Shown: positions 10,398-21,548 of the stretch, piece after piece
Numbering within the stretch: the stretch's first letter is position 1
Layout of the letters: each line of letters begins with the position of its first letter
NCBI GenBank assembly: GCA_963691705.1
Contig: OY829538.1
Coordinates: 29,718,836 to 29,782,835 of the forward strand
Direction: 5' to 3'
Length of the DNA: 64,000 nucleotides
DNA from: Viola odorata
Lineage: Eukaryota > Streptophyta > Magnoliopsida > Malpighiales > Violaceae
The notes under the pieces: generated by a model
The model's input: the letters and a program-made list of their open reading frames with translations, nothing else
Databases searched by the model: none
Told to the model about the DNA's origin: nothing
Translations under genes and position numbers: made by a program

Positions 10398-11770
10398 TGA
10401 TGGGTGTCGAATCCATAAAAAATAATTATAAAATACAATTCACTACTAAGAATAAGTTTAATTGTAAATAACAAGTAAGAGGATCGATCCACAAAGAGTA
10501 CTAGTGTGATTTTCGTGTGTGCTTAGGTGAAATTGGGGGGAGGGGGGGTTAAAACTAAAAACTAAAAAGAAAATAAAATAAATAAACAATCCAGGCCAAG
10601 AATAAGATTCTTAGTCAAGACAGAAATCAAGACGAAACAATCATTGACATAGGAGTATTCATCTCCAATCTATAGAGTTGCTATAGGATCAAGGTACACT
10701 TATGACCCATGCTTCCCTCCTGTATCAAAACCACCTCAGGTACACTTAGAGATGATTCCTAACCAACTAGCACCTTGCTGGTTAAAGGGTTTACCAAATT
10801 GGTTGATGATCGATTAGGGAAAGACAACTCCAAACCTAGTATCCTCGGTTATCAATCGGGACTAAATCAGGTTAACCTTTCACCCTAGTGGTACTCCGGG
10901 CTAGTTCGCGGTAGATCCATCATCGCTAGGTGTCTACTTCGATCCTCTTGGCACATAAGTGGCCCAAGACGGGTTACCGTGACCAAGAAGAATGACGACT
11001 GTGATAATAACCTCAACCCTAGATTGGCCAAATCTAAAATCAAAAAGAAAACACAGTGCAATTATTATGAAATTAGTTAAATGCAGATTAGAAGATTAAG
11101 AAGATCGATTAGTCCTCATGCGTACTCATATTCATGCTTTAAACGTTTCTACTAATAATGATTTGTTTAGCTACTCATACTCATGTTTAAAAGAAAAAGA
11201 AGAAGATGTAATTGAATAAATCGAAATCCTTCGTTCCTGTGAAGAAACGAATGAGTAAAGTTTTAGAATGCGGAACAGAAGTAAAAACAAGAGAAGGGAT
11301 GAAGACCTCCTTCTCAAAACCCTAGGGAGATTATATATAGTTTTCTCCCTCAATATTATCTCTAAAAAAAAGAAAATAATTAAATCTTAATAAAACTCTA
11401 ATTGTTATCTAATCACTCTTCCTCTCCAATTAGAAGTCTAAGATGACGAGATAAAGGAGGTAGGACACAACTCCAATGCTTCTGTGGATAAGACCAACAA
11501 TCGTTATCGCCGCAGGACTCTTTTGTAAGTATCGCTCGGTAGGGCTGAATTCTTCTGCCAGCCCAGACGACTCCTCTTGGCCAAGAGAGTGATCAAGAAA
11601 GGTGTTTGCTCCATCCTGCCTAGAAATGACTCTTTTTTGCTCTTTTTTCTCCATTTGCCCTCCAGGACTGTTTTCTACAAAAGGCATTGAAACCATATTG
11701 AAATCAATAGAATTACCATTTGAGATGTATGAAAACAGGTGGTAAATCTACCACAAATTAATCTCAATCA
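10398..11770 (-). repeat. Athila 3-prime LTR
   Basis: In plus coordinates it runs from TGATGGGTGTCG (10398; 10401 is an alternative start) to AATCTCAATCA (11770), that is TG...CA. It is followed by a polypurine tract on the minus strand. A minus-strand TATA-like CTATATATAA lies at 11340-11331, upstream of an AGGGTTTTGAGAAGG segment that could be the transcript start region. The second LTR is not in the window, so both limits are inferred from TG/CA and the PPT. Confidence 0.65.
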
Positions 11771-11786
11771 AATCCCCCACACTTAA
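11771..11786 (-). other. Athila polypurine tract
   Basis: The minus strand reads TAAGTGTGGGGGATT next to the LTR. The phrase GTGTGGGGGATTTGA is a typical Athila/Tat plus-strand primer. Confidence 0.7.
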
Positions 11787-13174
11787 TGTAATGTTTTCCC
11801 TCAAGCATTCAAAACAACAAAAATATGCAAAAATAAAAATAAAACCAGCAACCAATGTTCAACTTAAAAACCACCTCGACATAGAAAATACATAGAAATT
11901 TAACTCTTCAAATCCATCCTAGATTAACAAGGTCGATTCAATATCCAAAAATATCTCACTCATCACAGCAGAACCACAATAGTTAACTTAAGACCCAAGA
12001 GAACTGTTGGAGGAACAAAAGTCATTTGCTTACATTTTATTTGTCTATCCATTAGTCCAGAAATATACAGAGTTGCTGACACAAGCAAATGCACACACAT
12101 TTAAACAGAAAATTTAAACATATAAGCACAGTTTGCTGCCAAGTCATATCTGCATTGAGATTTTTTCTTTGCCCACTTTGGAGTCTTTATTGCACTGTTT
12201 CTTTATTTTTCTTTATTTTTTGCAGTGCTTTCTTTGAATCTTTTCCTTTGCTTTGCCTTTCAAATAATATATAACACATAAAGTTCAAACAATGGACACC
12301 CCCGACTTACCTTGTTCGGCCCGGTAGTAAGGAATTAGCTAAATGTACTTCGGGAAGTTTCGCCTATTTAAGGGGTGATGGTACCGAATTACCAACACCG
12401 TGCAACCCCGTTGGTTCCAGTGGTATCCACAATCATAAGCAAGAAATTTGAAAACTCATCAGGCAGTGCAGAATTAAAGACTGACAACTCTATATTTTTT
12501 TAGACAGATCAATTATTCTTGGTCATGACAAAAATAGCATTCTTGTTCAATTTCTTGGCCAAGAAAGTTTTTCTGGTGTTTCTCTAACAATCAACTTAAG
12601 TTCCAAGCTAACTAATCATGGTTTGTGGTGATAAGTAAGAGTTACTAGTATTGAACATATTACACTTATGGTTTCCTTGTTAATAAAACATGGATTTAAC
12701 TAATAGAGTGTCATGGTATTTAAAGTGTTGAGGCTGGTTTTCAAGCAAAACAATGGGTTTGATTTTCATGCATCATAGTAAGAACACGGAACATGCAAAT
12801 GTTTATTCCTAAAAAAAGCACAAAAATCAAAAGAAAAATCATGTAGAAACTAAAAAAAAACCTAAAACTAGAAAAAAAAATTAACTAGCTCATGCACTAA
12901 CAATTAAACACACAAAATACTATCAAATCACTAAAGAACAGTAAGCAGTATGTACAAGACAAACCCTTCCCGCACACTGTCCTCAACGTGTAGGAGAGGA
13001 GAAACAAAAACACAGAAAATGAAAAAAAATAAAATAAAAAAGGACGACTTGAGACAAGTCAGCAAGCTGAGGGTGGTGGAGGGGATGATGGTGGGGCGGG
13101 AGTTGAGTGGGCAGAATCAAAGTTCTCTGTCAAGGTGAGAATCATGGTGGCCATCTGGTTCTGGGATTCCATAA
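11787..13174 (-). other. Athila 3-prime non-coding region
   Basis: Lies between pol and the 3-prime LTR of the Athila element, where some Athila copies carry an env-like ORF. No long frame is present here. It contains a GC-richer block (12290-12420) and A-rich stretches. It continues at 21056 beyond the nested CRM-like element. Confidence 0.55.
13170..13174. repeat. TSD of CRM-like element, left copy
   Basis: CATAA before the LTR, repeated at 21051-21055 after the second LTR. Confidence 0.85.
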
Positions 13175-14111
13175 TGATACAATCCTTGCTAGGCTGGGAT
13201 CGATGCTCCTGTTGCGATTGTTGTTCAAGGATGGACTTCGTGCGGAAATACTTTAAATTGAATCCAAACGTGCGCTGACCCTACTAAGTCGTGATGCCTA
13301 GCCAACCCAGCTACGCGAATGAGGATCTTGATCGAACTCCTAACCCTCTAACCAGCAATTGGTTAGCAACCTAGGCAATGGAACAATGGGGGTGAACTTT
13401 CGATTTACTTGAGTGGTTCTTCGAGCATTCGGACTCAAAGGATTCAAGGTTCTGCGAGACTTAAATTTAACTCAGGAATTTGGCAAAAAAAGTCTGATTT
13501 TATTAAGCCAAGCGGCTACCTTAAATAGGCGCAAGAAATACAAATTCGACGAGAACTAGAACTTCTATCTATACAAGAATTCGACTTGAACAAAAGCTGA
13601 AATAATTAATTAAATTAATTATAATACTAGTACTAAGAGTATTAGTAGACCCAAGCAATCCTACGCACGGTAGAATTGTGCAATGCGCGTCCTTCCTCAA
13701 GTCAAAGTCCTTGGTGCGCTAGGACTTGCGCATGCGTTGTCCCGCTCGGCCATTCTCCCAAACGCGTCGGGCGTTTGACTTGAAACTCCAGTAGCCTCTT
13801 CTAGATCCTTGAAGCTATCTTGTAACTCGGCTGGAGCTCAGCAAATATTTCCCAAGTCTAACTTCGCTCGGGCGTCCGTTCCGTGGGCGCTAGCGTGCGC
13901 GCTGGGTGCGACTAGCAGTGTCACTAAGCGCGGCGTGTGCATGCGCAGTACGAACTCCTCCAACGTAGCCTCACGCTGAATCTCGTCATGTAGGAACAAA
14001 GAAAGCTGGCTGGACAGACGCTTGCTGTGTTGGCGCGTCATCGGGCCAAGGGGCGACAAGGGCACGCGTGAAGGTGCGGTGTGCGTGCGATGAGTACTAG
14101 GGTTCGCATCA
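13175..14111 (-). repeat. 3-prime LTR of CRM-like element
   Basis: TGATACAATCC...GGTTCGCATCA, 937 bp, paired with 20114-21050. The last ~91 codons of the pol frame (stop at 13838) lie inside it. Confidence 0.92.
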
Positions 14112-15122
14112 GTCCCTCCCTCTTCAAGAGGATTCGTCCTCGAATCCGTGTCTTCCTCATCATCTTCCACCCAATCACACAAACTTAAGTCGGAGATGTT
14201 GAAGGTAGTACTTGCGGATCCATAGTCGCTAGGAAGGTCGAGGACATAGGCATTATTATTGATTTTCTCCAAGATCAAAATTGGGTCATCTCCTCTTGCG
14301 AAAATTTTGTGACGCCTCAAGGCTGGAAATCTTTCCTTCCTTAAATGTAGCCAAACCCAGTCGCCTACTTTGAAGGATGCGGTCGCTCTTCCTTGATTTT
14401 TCTTGCGGGAAAAACGTTCATTCATCTTCTCTATATTTTTCTTGGTCTGCTCATGAATCTTTTTCACCGCTGCTGCCTTTGAGTCTCCATCTAAACTCAC
14501 GGCATCTTGCAAAGGTAAAGGCGCTAAGTCCAGCGGTGTCAAAGGATTGAAGCCGTAGACTATCTCGAAAGGTGAAAAACCAGTGCTAGAATGCGTGGCT
14601 CGATTGTAGACAAATTCCATAAAGGGTAGTTGATCATCCCACTTGGTCACATGTTTGCCTACATTGCCCTCAATAAGACCCGACTGTGCGGTTTACTACT
14701 TCTGTTTGTCCGTCAGTTTGAGGATGGTAAGAAGTCGAAAAGAGTAGCTTAGTCCCCAAACGTCGCCATAACACTCGCCAAAAATGGCCAAGAAATTTCC
14801 TATCTCGGTCACTTACAATGCTTGCGGGCATCCCATGTAAGCGAACGATTTCCTTGAAAAATAAGTTGGCAATGTAGCTTGTGTCGTTGCTAGTGGTGCA
14901 CGAAATAAAGTGTGTCATCTTCAAAAATCTATCCACAACAACGAAGATGCAATCTTTCCCTTTCCACGATTTCAGCAACCCCACCATAAAGTCCATAGAG
15001 ATATCTGTCCAAGGGTGCGAAGGAATGGGTAGAGTCATGTACTCACCATGGCTTGTAACCTTCGATTTGGCCTTGCGAGATGTAATACACCGAGACACAA
15101 TGCGTATCATGTCCCTTTTCAT
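13838..15122 (-). pseudogene. CRM-like integrase with C-terminal tail in the LTR
   Basis: Integrase of the CRM-like element, which joins element cDNA to host DNA. The minus strand shows the catalytic core in 15122-14670: [12 protein letters not shown] (first Asp), [14 protein letters not shown] (second Asp) and [13 protein letters not shown] (Glu). After one frame break, 14650-13838 gives the end of the core (KWDDQLPFMEFVYN), the GPY/F-like C-terminal region with EKINNNAYVLDLP, and a tail with GPMTRQHSKRL. That tail crosses the PPT and LTR border at 14111 and continues 91 codons into the LTR. The N-terminal zinc-binding HHCC region lies upstream (15129-15300). It is broken by a frameshift near 14660. 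Confidence 0.85.
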
Positions 15123-15128
15123 ATGTGG

Positions 15129-16680
15129 CTAATAAAAATACCCCTTTAATATCTCAAGGGTCTTCGTAACTTTGAAGTGTCCCATAAGTCCACCACTGTG
15201 CGACTCTAAGACCAATAATTCTCGCATAGAACAATGCGGAATGCACAACCTCTTGTGCTTAAACAGATACCCTTCATGCTGAAAATACTTAGACCCATGT
15301 GTCGTCATGCATGTAGAGTAGATCTCTCCAAAATCAGAATCAAGAGCGTAGAGAGAAATTATGTGCGCAAACCCTAAAAGTTTCGCACTAAGAGAAGAGA
15401 TGAGGGCATACCGTCTAGACAATGCGTCTGCTACGATATTCTCCTTTCCTTGCTTATATTGGATGTGGTACGGGAATGCTTCTATGAATTCCATCCATGT
15501 TGCGTGCCTCTTGTTCAATTTCCCTTGTCCCTTCAGATATTTCAGGCTAAGGTGATCGGTGTGCACTAGGAACTCTCGCGACATAAGATAGTGCTGCCAA
15601 ACCTCTAAGGCGCGCACGAGCGCATACAGTTCCTTGTCATACGTGGGATACCGAAGCTGTGCATCTTTTAATTTCTCACTAAAGAACACGATCGGCCTCT
15701 TCTCTTGCATCAGAACCGCTCCAATGCCGATGCCACTTGCATCGCATTCCACTTCGAAAGCCTTTTCGAAATTAGGCAATGCTAAAACAGGCGCGGTGCA
15801 TAGTCTCTCTTTAAGCGTTTGAAACGCTTGTTCCTGTGGCTGCTCCCATGTGAAGGGCACTCCCTTCTTGGTCAATTCGTTAAAAGGTGCTGCTACAGTG
15901 CTGAATCCTTGACAAAGCGTCTATAAAAGACCGCTAAGCCATGGAACAAACATATATCACTCACGTTCCTTGGCGTAGGCCACTCCTTAATGGCTTTGAT
16001 CTTTTCTTCGTCGACCTTGACGCCTTCCACACTTACAATAAACCTTAGAAAACTGACTTGCGCGCGAATGAGCACTTACTCGCCTTAGTATATAACTGTT
16101 GCTCGCGTAGGGTTAAGAACACTTGGCGTAGGTGCGCGTCATGTTCTTCAAGTGACTTGCTATAAACGAGGATGTCGTCAAAGTACACCACTACGAACTT
16201 GCCAATGAACCGTCGTAGCACATGGTTCATAAGTCTCATGAATGTGCTTGGTGCGTTTTCGTCAAGCCGAAAGGCATGACCATCCACTCATAAAGACCGT
16301 GCTTGGTCTTAAACGCTGTCTTCCATTCGTCCCCTTCCTTCATTCGGATTTGATGGTAGCCGCTCATAAGATCTATCTTCGAGAAGATTTGGCTGCCACT
16401 CAATTCGTCTAACATGTCATCTAGCCTCGGAATGGGATGTCGATACTTGATTGTGATCTTGTTCACGGCCCTATAGTCCACACACATTAGCCATGTACCA
16501 TCCGTTTTAGGCACAAGGATAACGGGTACGACGCAAGGGGAAAGACTTTCCCGCACATACCCACGGCTCAATAAGTCATCCACTTGCCACTGTAACTCTT
16601 TTGTCTCTTCGGGATTACTTCTATAAGCTGGCCGATTCAGAATTGTAGAGCCTGGAACAAAATCTATTTGGTGCTCGATC
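15129..16680 (-). pseudogene. CRM-like reverse transcriptase, RNase H and integrase N-terminus
   Basis: Minus strand. RT motifs: [33 protein letters not shown], then the catalytic [11 protein letters not shown] near 16170, intact. RNase H follows in 15875-15129: [33 protein letters not shown] and [11 protein letters not shown]. Integrase N-terminus: [15 protein letters not shown]. The frame is cut by stops or shifts near 16580, 16240, 16060 and 15890, several at codons that one transition would explain. It would replicate element RNA into DNA if intact; this copy cannot produce the full polyprotein. Confidence 0.88.
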
Positions 16681-16682
16681 CC

Positions 16683-17343
16683 TCAGATTGGAGGCAAACC
16701 CGCGGGCATCTCATCGGGTAATACATCCGTAAATTCTTCCAATAACTCGGAAATAATAGGTGGGGCAGAATTTGTAGATGAAGAAGAAGAGAGACAGTAG
16801 GGCTTGAAGCGAAGTAGAATCAAAGGCTTACTTGGTTCGCAATTAGAATTGCGCATGGTAAATGCTCGTCGAAGATCCTTCCCTTTGGCATAGAGACTTG
16901 TCTTCTTTCCGCCAATCTTTACTTCGCTCGGGCTAATCTTATCTTCTTCTTCGCTTTCCTTGAGCTTCTTAGCAATTTCCCACTCGGTATGGGTTTTCTC
17001 GAGCCATTGTTCATCTTCGAACACTTGTGCTGGAGTCAAAGGCGCAAGTGAGTATTTTTTGCCGTCTTTGACTAGCTTGTACTTGTTGGTTCAGCCATCA
17101 TGTACGGCTGATCTATCAAATTGCCACGGTCGTCCCAACAGAATATGACTAGCATGCATAGGCACTACGTCGCAAAGGATCTCACCCTTGTACCTCCCAA
17201 TTGCGAATGAGACGAGTGCTTGCTAGCTCACTTTAATGGCGCTGCCATTATTCATCCACTGTAGCGAATATGGCTTTCGGTGGCGTATGGTAGTCAGTCC
17301 CAACTTCTGAACTAACATTGTGCTCACACAATTAGTGCAACTC
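16683..17343 (-). pseudogene. CRM-like protease C-terminal part and linker to RT
   Basis: Minus strand after the LINE-B insertion. 17039-16683 encodes the linker with ELLEEFTDVLPDEMPAGLPP, the standard lead into gypsy RT. 17330-17050 holds the end of the aspartic protease fold, with a stop near 17224. The active-site half lies on the other side of LINE-B. Confidence 0.7.
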
Positions 17344-18318
17344 CCTTTTCTTTTTTAATAAGCTGAATTAATATTAGAGAGTCATAAGATTATGACTCGA
17401 TAAAAGGCAATAACTGGCCAGACAAGATTACAGAAGAAGAAAACTCAAAAGGAAAATAAGAAAAAACCTCACACTATGGAAAATACACGAAACTGCTACC
17501 TAACATCCCTAAACTGGACGGGTGCCCCAATGGTGGAACCACTCCGAAGACCGAGAGATATCTGAATGCATGTACGGGAAGCGGTGATCGGAGCTCTTCA
17601 TCCAAAACAACCATGAAGCATGAGCTCGTGCAACAACTCTGTGAACCTGAAAACTATCCTCAGAGAAAACGACCGAGTTGCGCATTTTTCAGATATTCCA
17701 AATGATGGCGTATAGAAACATTTTCCACAGCTCCCGAGCCTCCTTATTATGGCACTGAACAAGGCCTTGCCAAGCATTCCAGAAATCGGATAGGGTAGCT
17801 GGCTGACAGCATGCTAAGCCTAGCCATGCCCAAATTCCGTCCCACACTGGAGCTACTGAAGGGCACTGGATGAAAAGGTGATCAACCGACTCAGGCGAGG
17901 AATTGCACAGCGCACAAGTCGTGCTGTCTTCGGCTATCACGTGACGACTCCACAGATAGGTTTTAGTAGCAAGTTTATCGTTTAAAGCCAACCATACAAG
18001 GAAGCAAATGCGAAAAGGAACGTGACTATTCCAAACATCGCCATACGGAGGGGGGTATGGTTAGGATTGTTCTGTCTGATCAAGCCACGATAGCAAGATG
18101 CCACCGTGAAGGTGCCAGTCGGTTCCAAATCCCAAGTGACAGCGTCAGGACTTTGGGCCAAACTCGGTTCCTGCAGCTCTGCTGTCACCTGCAAAAACTG
18201 GTCTTGTTCCCACTCATACAACTGCCGACGCCACTGCACCTGCCATTGCCAAGCGCCGTTCGATCCCGTGCCGTTGTCAGTCACCGTCGTCAACTGGTCC
18301 GTTGCCAAGAAATAGAGA
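17344..18318 (-). mobile_element. LINE-B, 5-prime-truncated LINE nested in gypsy protease
   Basis: A 975-bp insert with a 10-bp TSD, AGTGCAACTC (17334-17343 and 18319-18328), and an A-rich 3-prime end (T-run on the plus strand). The minus strand encodes only the ORF2 end with the zf-RVT domain: ATDQLTTVTDNGTG upstream and CALCNSSPESVDHLFIQCPS as the cysteine/histidine cluster. The low similarity to LINE-A and LINE-C in this domain suggests a different LINE family. Truncation at the 5-prime end is normal for target-primed reverse transcription. The RNase H region is absent or lies in the unrecognised 17344-17680 segment. Confidence 0.88.
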
Positions 18319-18560
18319 AGTGCAACTCTCATTGTCTATGATCATGGAGCACCCGGTTTTGTTGACAACGCAACGGATGTGAAACAAATTTTCCCGTTGC
18401 TCGTCTCCATGCGCCTCCTCTTTGACTTGCGCGCTAAGACTGCGCCTCATCACGAAGGACAACGAGTTAATCACAACCTCGTCCGAGTCACTGTCCTCAT
18501 TAGTGCCTTCATCGTCCCTTTCAATCTCTTGCTCTTCGTCGGATGCTAGCTCACCATCCT
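18319..18560 (-). pseudogene. CRM-like protease N-terminal part
   Basis: The minus strand reads RRSLSAQVKEEAHGDEQREN and then SMIIDNESCT at the LINE-B border. The related element at 27535-34718 has IIDNGSCTN here, so this is the aspartic protease active-site loop, with Gly replaced by Glu. Confidence 0.7.
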
Positions 18561-18567
18561 CGCGTAT

Positions 18568-19911
18568 TTAAAGAAAATGCTTGTTAACGCAATCGGATTG
18601 CTTGTGTCCCCGTCCCGAGCACTTGAAGCATACTATATCTTTAGTAGAGGGCCTGTTCGGAGCTGTGTTGGCACTGCTGTTGTGTGGCTTAAAAGTATTG
18701 GTGCCGCTACTGGGACCCTTGTAATCATACGGCAAGACTTTAGGCGGTGCACGTACCCCTTTGTCTTCCTTGCTCCATTGCGAATTCTTCCAATTTTGTG
18801 CCCTAGTCGCAGCTGAACCTGAATTAGAGTAGATGACTCTAGCCTTGGTCTGCCTCTCTATCTTGATTTCCATGTGGAGTATCTCTTCTAAAGATCCATA
18901 GTACACTAGCTCCAATTTGTTGGCAATATCACGGTTTAGGCCATTAAAGAAGCGCACCATTGTAGCCTCTTCCTCTTCTTCAATCTGTGCTCTTGCTAGT
19001 GCAATCTCTAGCTCATTGAAGTACTCACTTACTGACCGAGTCCCTTGGGACATAGCTTGGAATCACTGATAAAGGTCCCGCTGAAAATACGTTGGGATGA
19101 AGCGCCTCCTCATCTCTCGCTTCATCTCTTCCCATGTCCGAACGGGTGGAGCATTCGCTCGACGCTTGAGCTTGTGCAGCTGTTCCCACCAATGTATGGC
19201 ATAGCCATTGAATTCAACGGCTGCTAAGCGGATCTTCTTCTCTTCAGAATAATTGTGGAGTAAAAAGATCTATTCAATCTTCTGCTCCCAAATAAAGTAT
19301 GCATCGGCGTCGTCCTTACCATCAAACGGTGGAATTTTGAGCTTGATGCTATTCAGATTGGCATCAACTCGATCTTCTCCTCTAGGCCGCCGCTCATTAG
19401 CTCGGTCGCGCCTAAAGAACTCAGGTTCCTCTTCGTCATACGCATCATTCCAATGCATACGGGGCGCTAGGTGCCAGTGCTCGTCATAGTCGGGCTCGCG
19501 CTCCATTCACCTATGTGCTCGAAGCGCTAGGCGGTCCGCATTGATGCGTTGGGCTTGCGTGGACGTGTGCCGCTGCTCCTCATTATTCCCAAGCAACACA
19601 AAACGACGGTCTTCATTCCCCTCGCTAGCAAAACCTTCGGGTAAATCAGTAAACAAACCCGGCTTGTCTTCCTTTGGTCCCATGTCATAGAGGTGAGCTG
19701 CGCGTTGTGGGTTTAGGGCTTGGGTCATATGGGGCATGGCTGTTGCCTTTTTCTTCTCATCCGATGGCTCCTCCGACTTAGGGCTGTTGCATGCTTCCAT
19801 CTTGTCCATTCGGGCTAAGAGTTGGAGAAGGAGATCTCGGGTAGACAAGTCATTCTCTTCGACCTTGCCTTCGGTTTCCTTGATACTTTTGTTTCCTGAA
19901 TCTTGAGACAT
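18568..19911 (-). pseudogene. CRM-like gag
   Basis: Gag of the CRM-like element, which forms the particle that packages element RNA. Start chosen at the ATG 19911-19909 (MSQDSGNKSIKETEGK), about 200 bases after the PBS. The retrotrans_gag domain falls in 19506-18800 (LKIPPFDGKDDADAYFIWEQ, VRTWEEMKREMRRRF). The CCHC knuckle CFKCSGRGHKQSDC lies near 18600-18640. In-frame stops near 19507, 19270 and 19055 break it into four pieces. Confidence 0.85.
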
Positions 19912-20094
19912 TCTTTCCTTTTGTTTTTGATTTTTTTTTTGTTTTTTGTTTTTGTTTTTTTTCTATTTTTGACTCTATATAAAACGAAAATACAACTAGA
20001 TGGATGAAGGGTGATTTAGCTCCGGACTAGAGTAAATCGACTCAAGAATGTATCGAAATAAAAGAAAGCAATTAGAATTACCAAGCTTGAACAA

Positions 20095-20113
20095 CCTTCG
20101 CTCTGCTACCAAC
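20095..20113 (-). other. Primer-binding site of CRM-like element
   Basis: The minus strand directly after the 5-prime LTR reads GTTGGTAGCAGAGCGAAGG. TGGTAGCAGAGC differs by one base from the initiator-Met tRNA complement TGGTATCAGAGC. Confidence 0.65.
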
Positions 20114-21050
20114 TGATACGATCCTTGCTAGGCTGCGATCGATGCTCCTGTTGCGATCGTTGTTCAAGGATGGACTTCGTGCGGAAATACTTTAAATTGA
20201 ACCCAAACGTGCGCTGACCCTGTTAAGTCGTGATGCCTAGCCAACCCAGCTACGCGAATGAGGATCTTGACCGAACTCCTAACCCTCTAACCAGCAATTG
20301 GTTAGCAACCTAGGCAATCGAACAATGAGGGTGAACTTTCGATTTACTTGAGTGGTTCTTCGTGCGTTCGGACTCAAAGGATTCAAGGTTCTACGAGACT
20401 TAAATTTAACTCAGGAATTTGGCAAAAAAAGTCTGATTTTATTAAGCCAAGCGGCTGCCTTAAATAGGCGCAAGAAATACAAATCCTACGAGAATTAGAA
20501 CTTCTATCTATACAAGAATTCGACTTGAACAAAAGCTGAAATAATTAATTAAATTAATTATAATACTAGTACTAAGAGTATTAGTAGACCCAAGCAATCC
20601 TACGCACGGTAGAATTGCGCAATGCGCGTCCTTCCTCAAGTCGAAGTCCTTGGTGCATTAGGACTTGCGCATGCGTTGTCCCACTCGGCCATTCTCCCAA
20701 ACGCGTCGGGCGTTTGACTTGAAACTCCAGTAGCCTCTTCTAGACCCTTGAAGCTATCTTGTAACTCGGCTAGAGCTCGGCAAATATTTCCCAAGTCTAA
20801 CTTGGCTCGGGCGTCCGTTCTGTGGGCGCTAGCGTGCGCGCTGGGTGCGACCAGCAGCGTCACTAAGCGCAGCGTGTGCATGCGCAGTATGGACTCCTCC
20901 AGCGTAGCCTTGCGCTGAATCTCATCATGTAGGAACAAAGAAAGCTGGCTGGATAGGCGCTTGCTGTGTTGGAGCGTCATCGGGCCAAGGGGCGGCAAGG
21001 GCACGCGTGAAGGTGCAGTGTGCGTGCGATGCGTACTAGGGTTCGCATCA
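20114..21050 (-). repeat. 5-prime LTR of CRM-like element
   Basis: TGATACGATCC...GTTCGCATCA, 937 bp. Differences from the left LTR are few and mostly transitions. A CTATTTAAGG box on the minus strand near 20465 is a TATA candidate. Confidence 0.92.
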
Positions 21051-21055
21051 CATAA
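21051..21055. repeat. TSD of CRM-like element, right copy
   Basis: CATAA, matching 13170-13174. Confidence 0.85.
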
Positions 21056-21282
21056 GGTTTTGGAGGAGTCTTGTGGACTCCTTCTATTGTTCCAGAAGTG
21101 CCGCCATGGTACCAGGAGCATGGCTTGGAGCGGCAGAAGGTTGGGCTGGATGTTCTTGGCTGTGGTCTTGGCCAAGAAGCGCCTCACATAGCAACTACTC
21201 ATCTTGGCCAAGAAAGTCATTCCTGGTCACCTCTTTAGCATCCTGTCAAGAAACACGAGAGTCAATTAGATTGCATCAGAGT

Positions 21283-21548
21283 GAAACTTACTGAATTAAA
21301 ATTAAAAATTAAAATTAAAAACATGGGTTGCCTCCCAAGCAGCGCCCTTAGTTATTGTCTTAGGCTAGACACATGGATTTCTTTTCACGCCCTATTTGGT
21401 GGAGGTTCCACCACTGTTCTTCTTCCACTGTGTGGATCTGCAGTCCTTCCAAGTAAGGCTTCAATCTCTGCCCATTGACTTTGAACACAATGTCTGTTCT
21501 AGGAACCTTAATGTTCACTTTAGCTACATAGTTTGCAATGTGGTGATA
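21283..21548 (-). pseudogene. Athila pol C-terminal end
   Basis: The minus strand encodes VFKVNGQRLKPYLEG, the usual last part of Athila integrase. It is followed by AAGGGCGCTGCTTGGGAGGC, a sequence typical of the region just downstream of Athila pol. The zinc-binding and catalytic parts of the integrase are missing: the frame goes almost directly from RNase H (ends about 21560) to this piece, so about 1 kb is deleted. Confidence 0.65.

Larger units (their letters stand above)
13175..21050 (-). mobile_element. Complete CRM-like Ty3/gypsy retrotransposon (7.88 kb)
   Basis: Two 937-bp LTRs (13175-14111 and 20114-21050) that are nearly identical, a 5-bp TSD (CATAA), a PBS next to the right LTR and a PPT next to the left LTR define a complete minus-strand element. 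Gag with a CCHC knuckle, protease, RT, RNase H and integrase follow in the Ty3/gypsy order. The polyprotein runs on into the 3-prime LTR, a trait of the CRM clade, and the integrase C-terminus (HLRKERFPALR, EKINNNAYVLDLP, FNISDL) is also of CRM/Reina kind. Premature stops break the frame and a LINE fragment is inserted in the protease. It sits in the Athila 3-prime region. Confidence 0.92.

Noticed and set aside
11430..11696. 88-codon frame in the Athila LTR (-)
   Set aside because: Lies wholly inside the LTR, has no recognised domain and no conserved counterpart that I can see.
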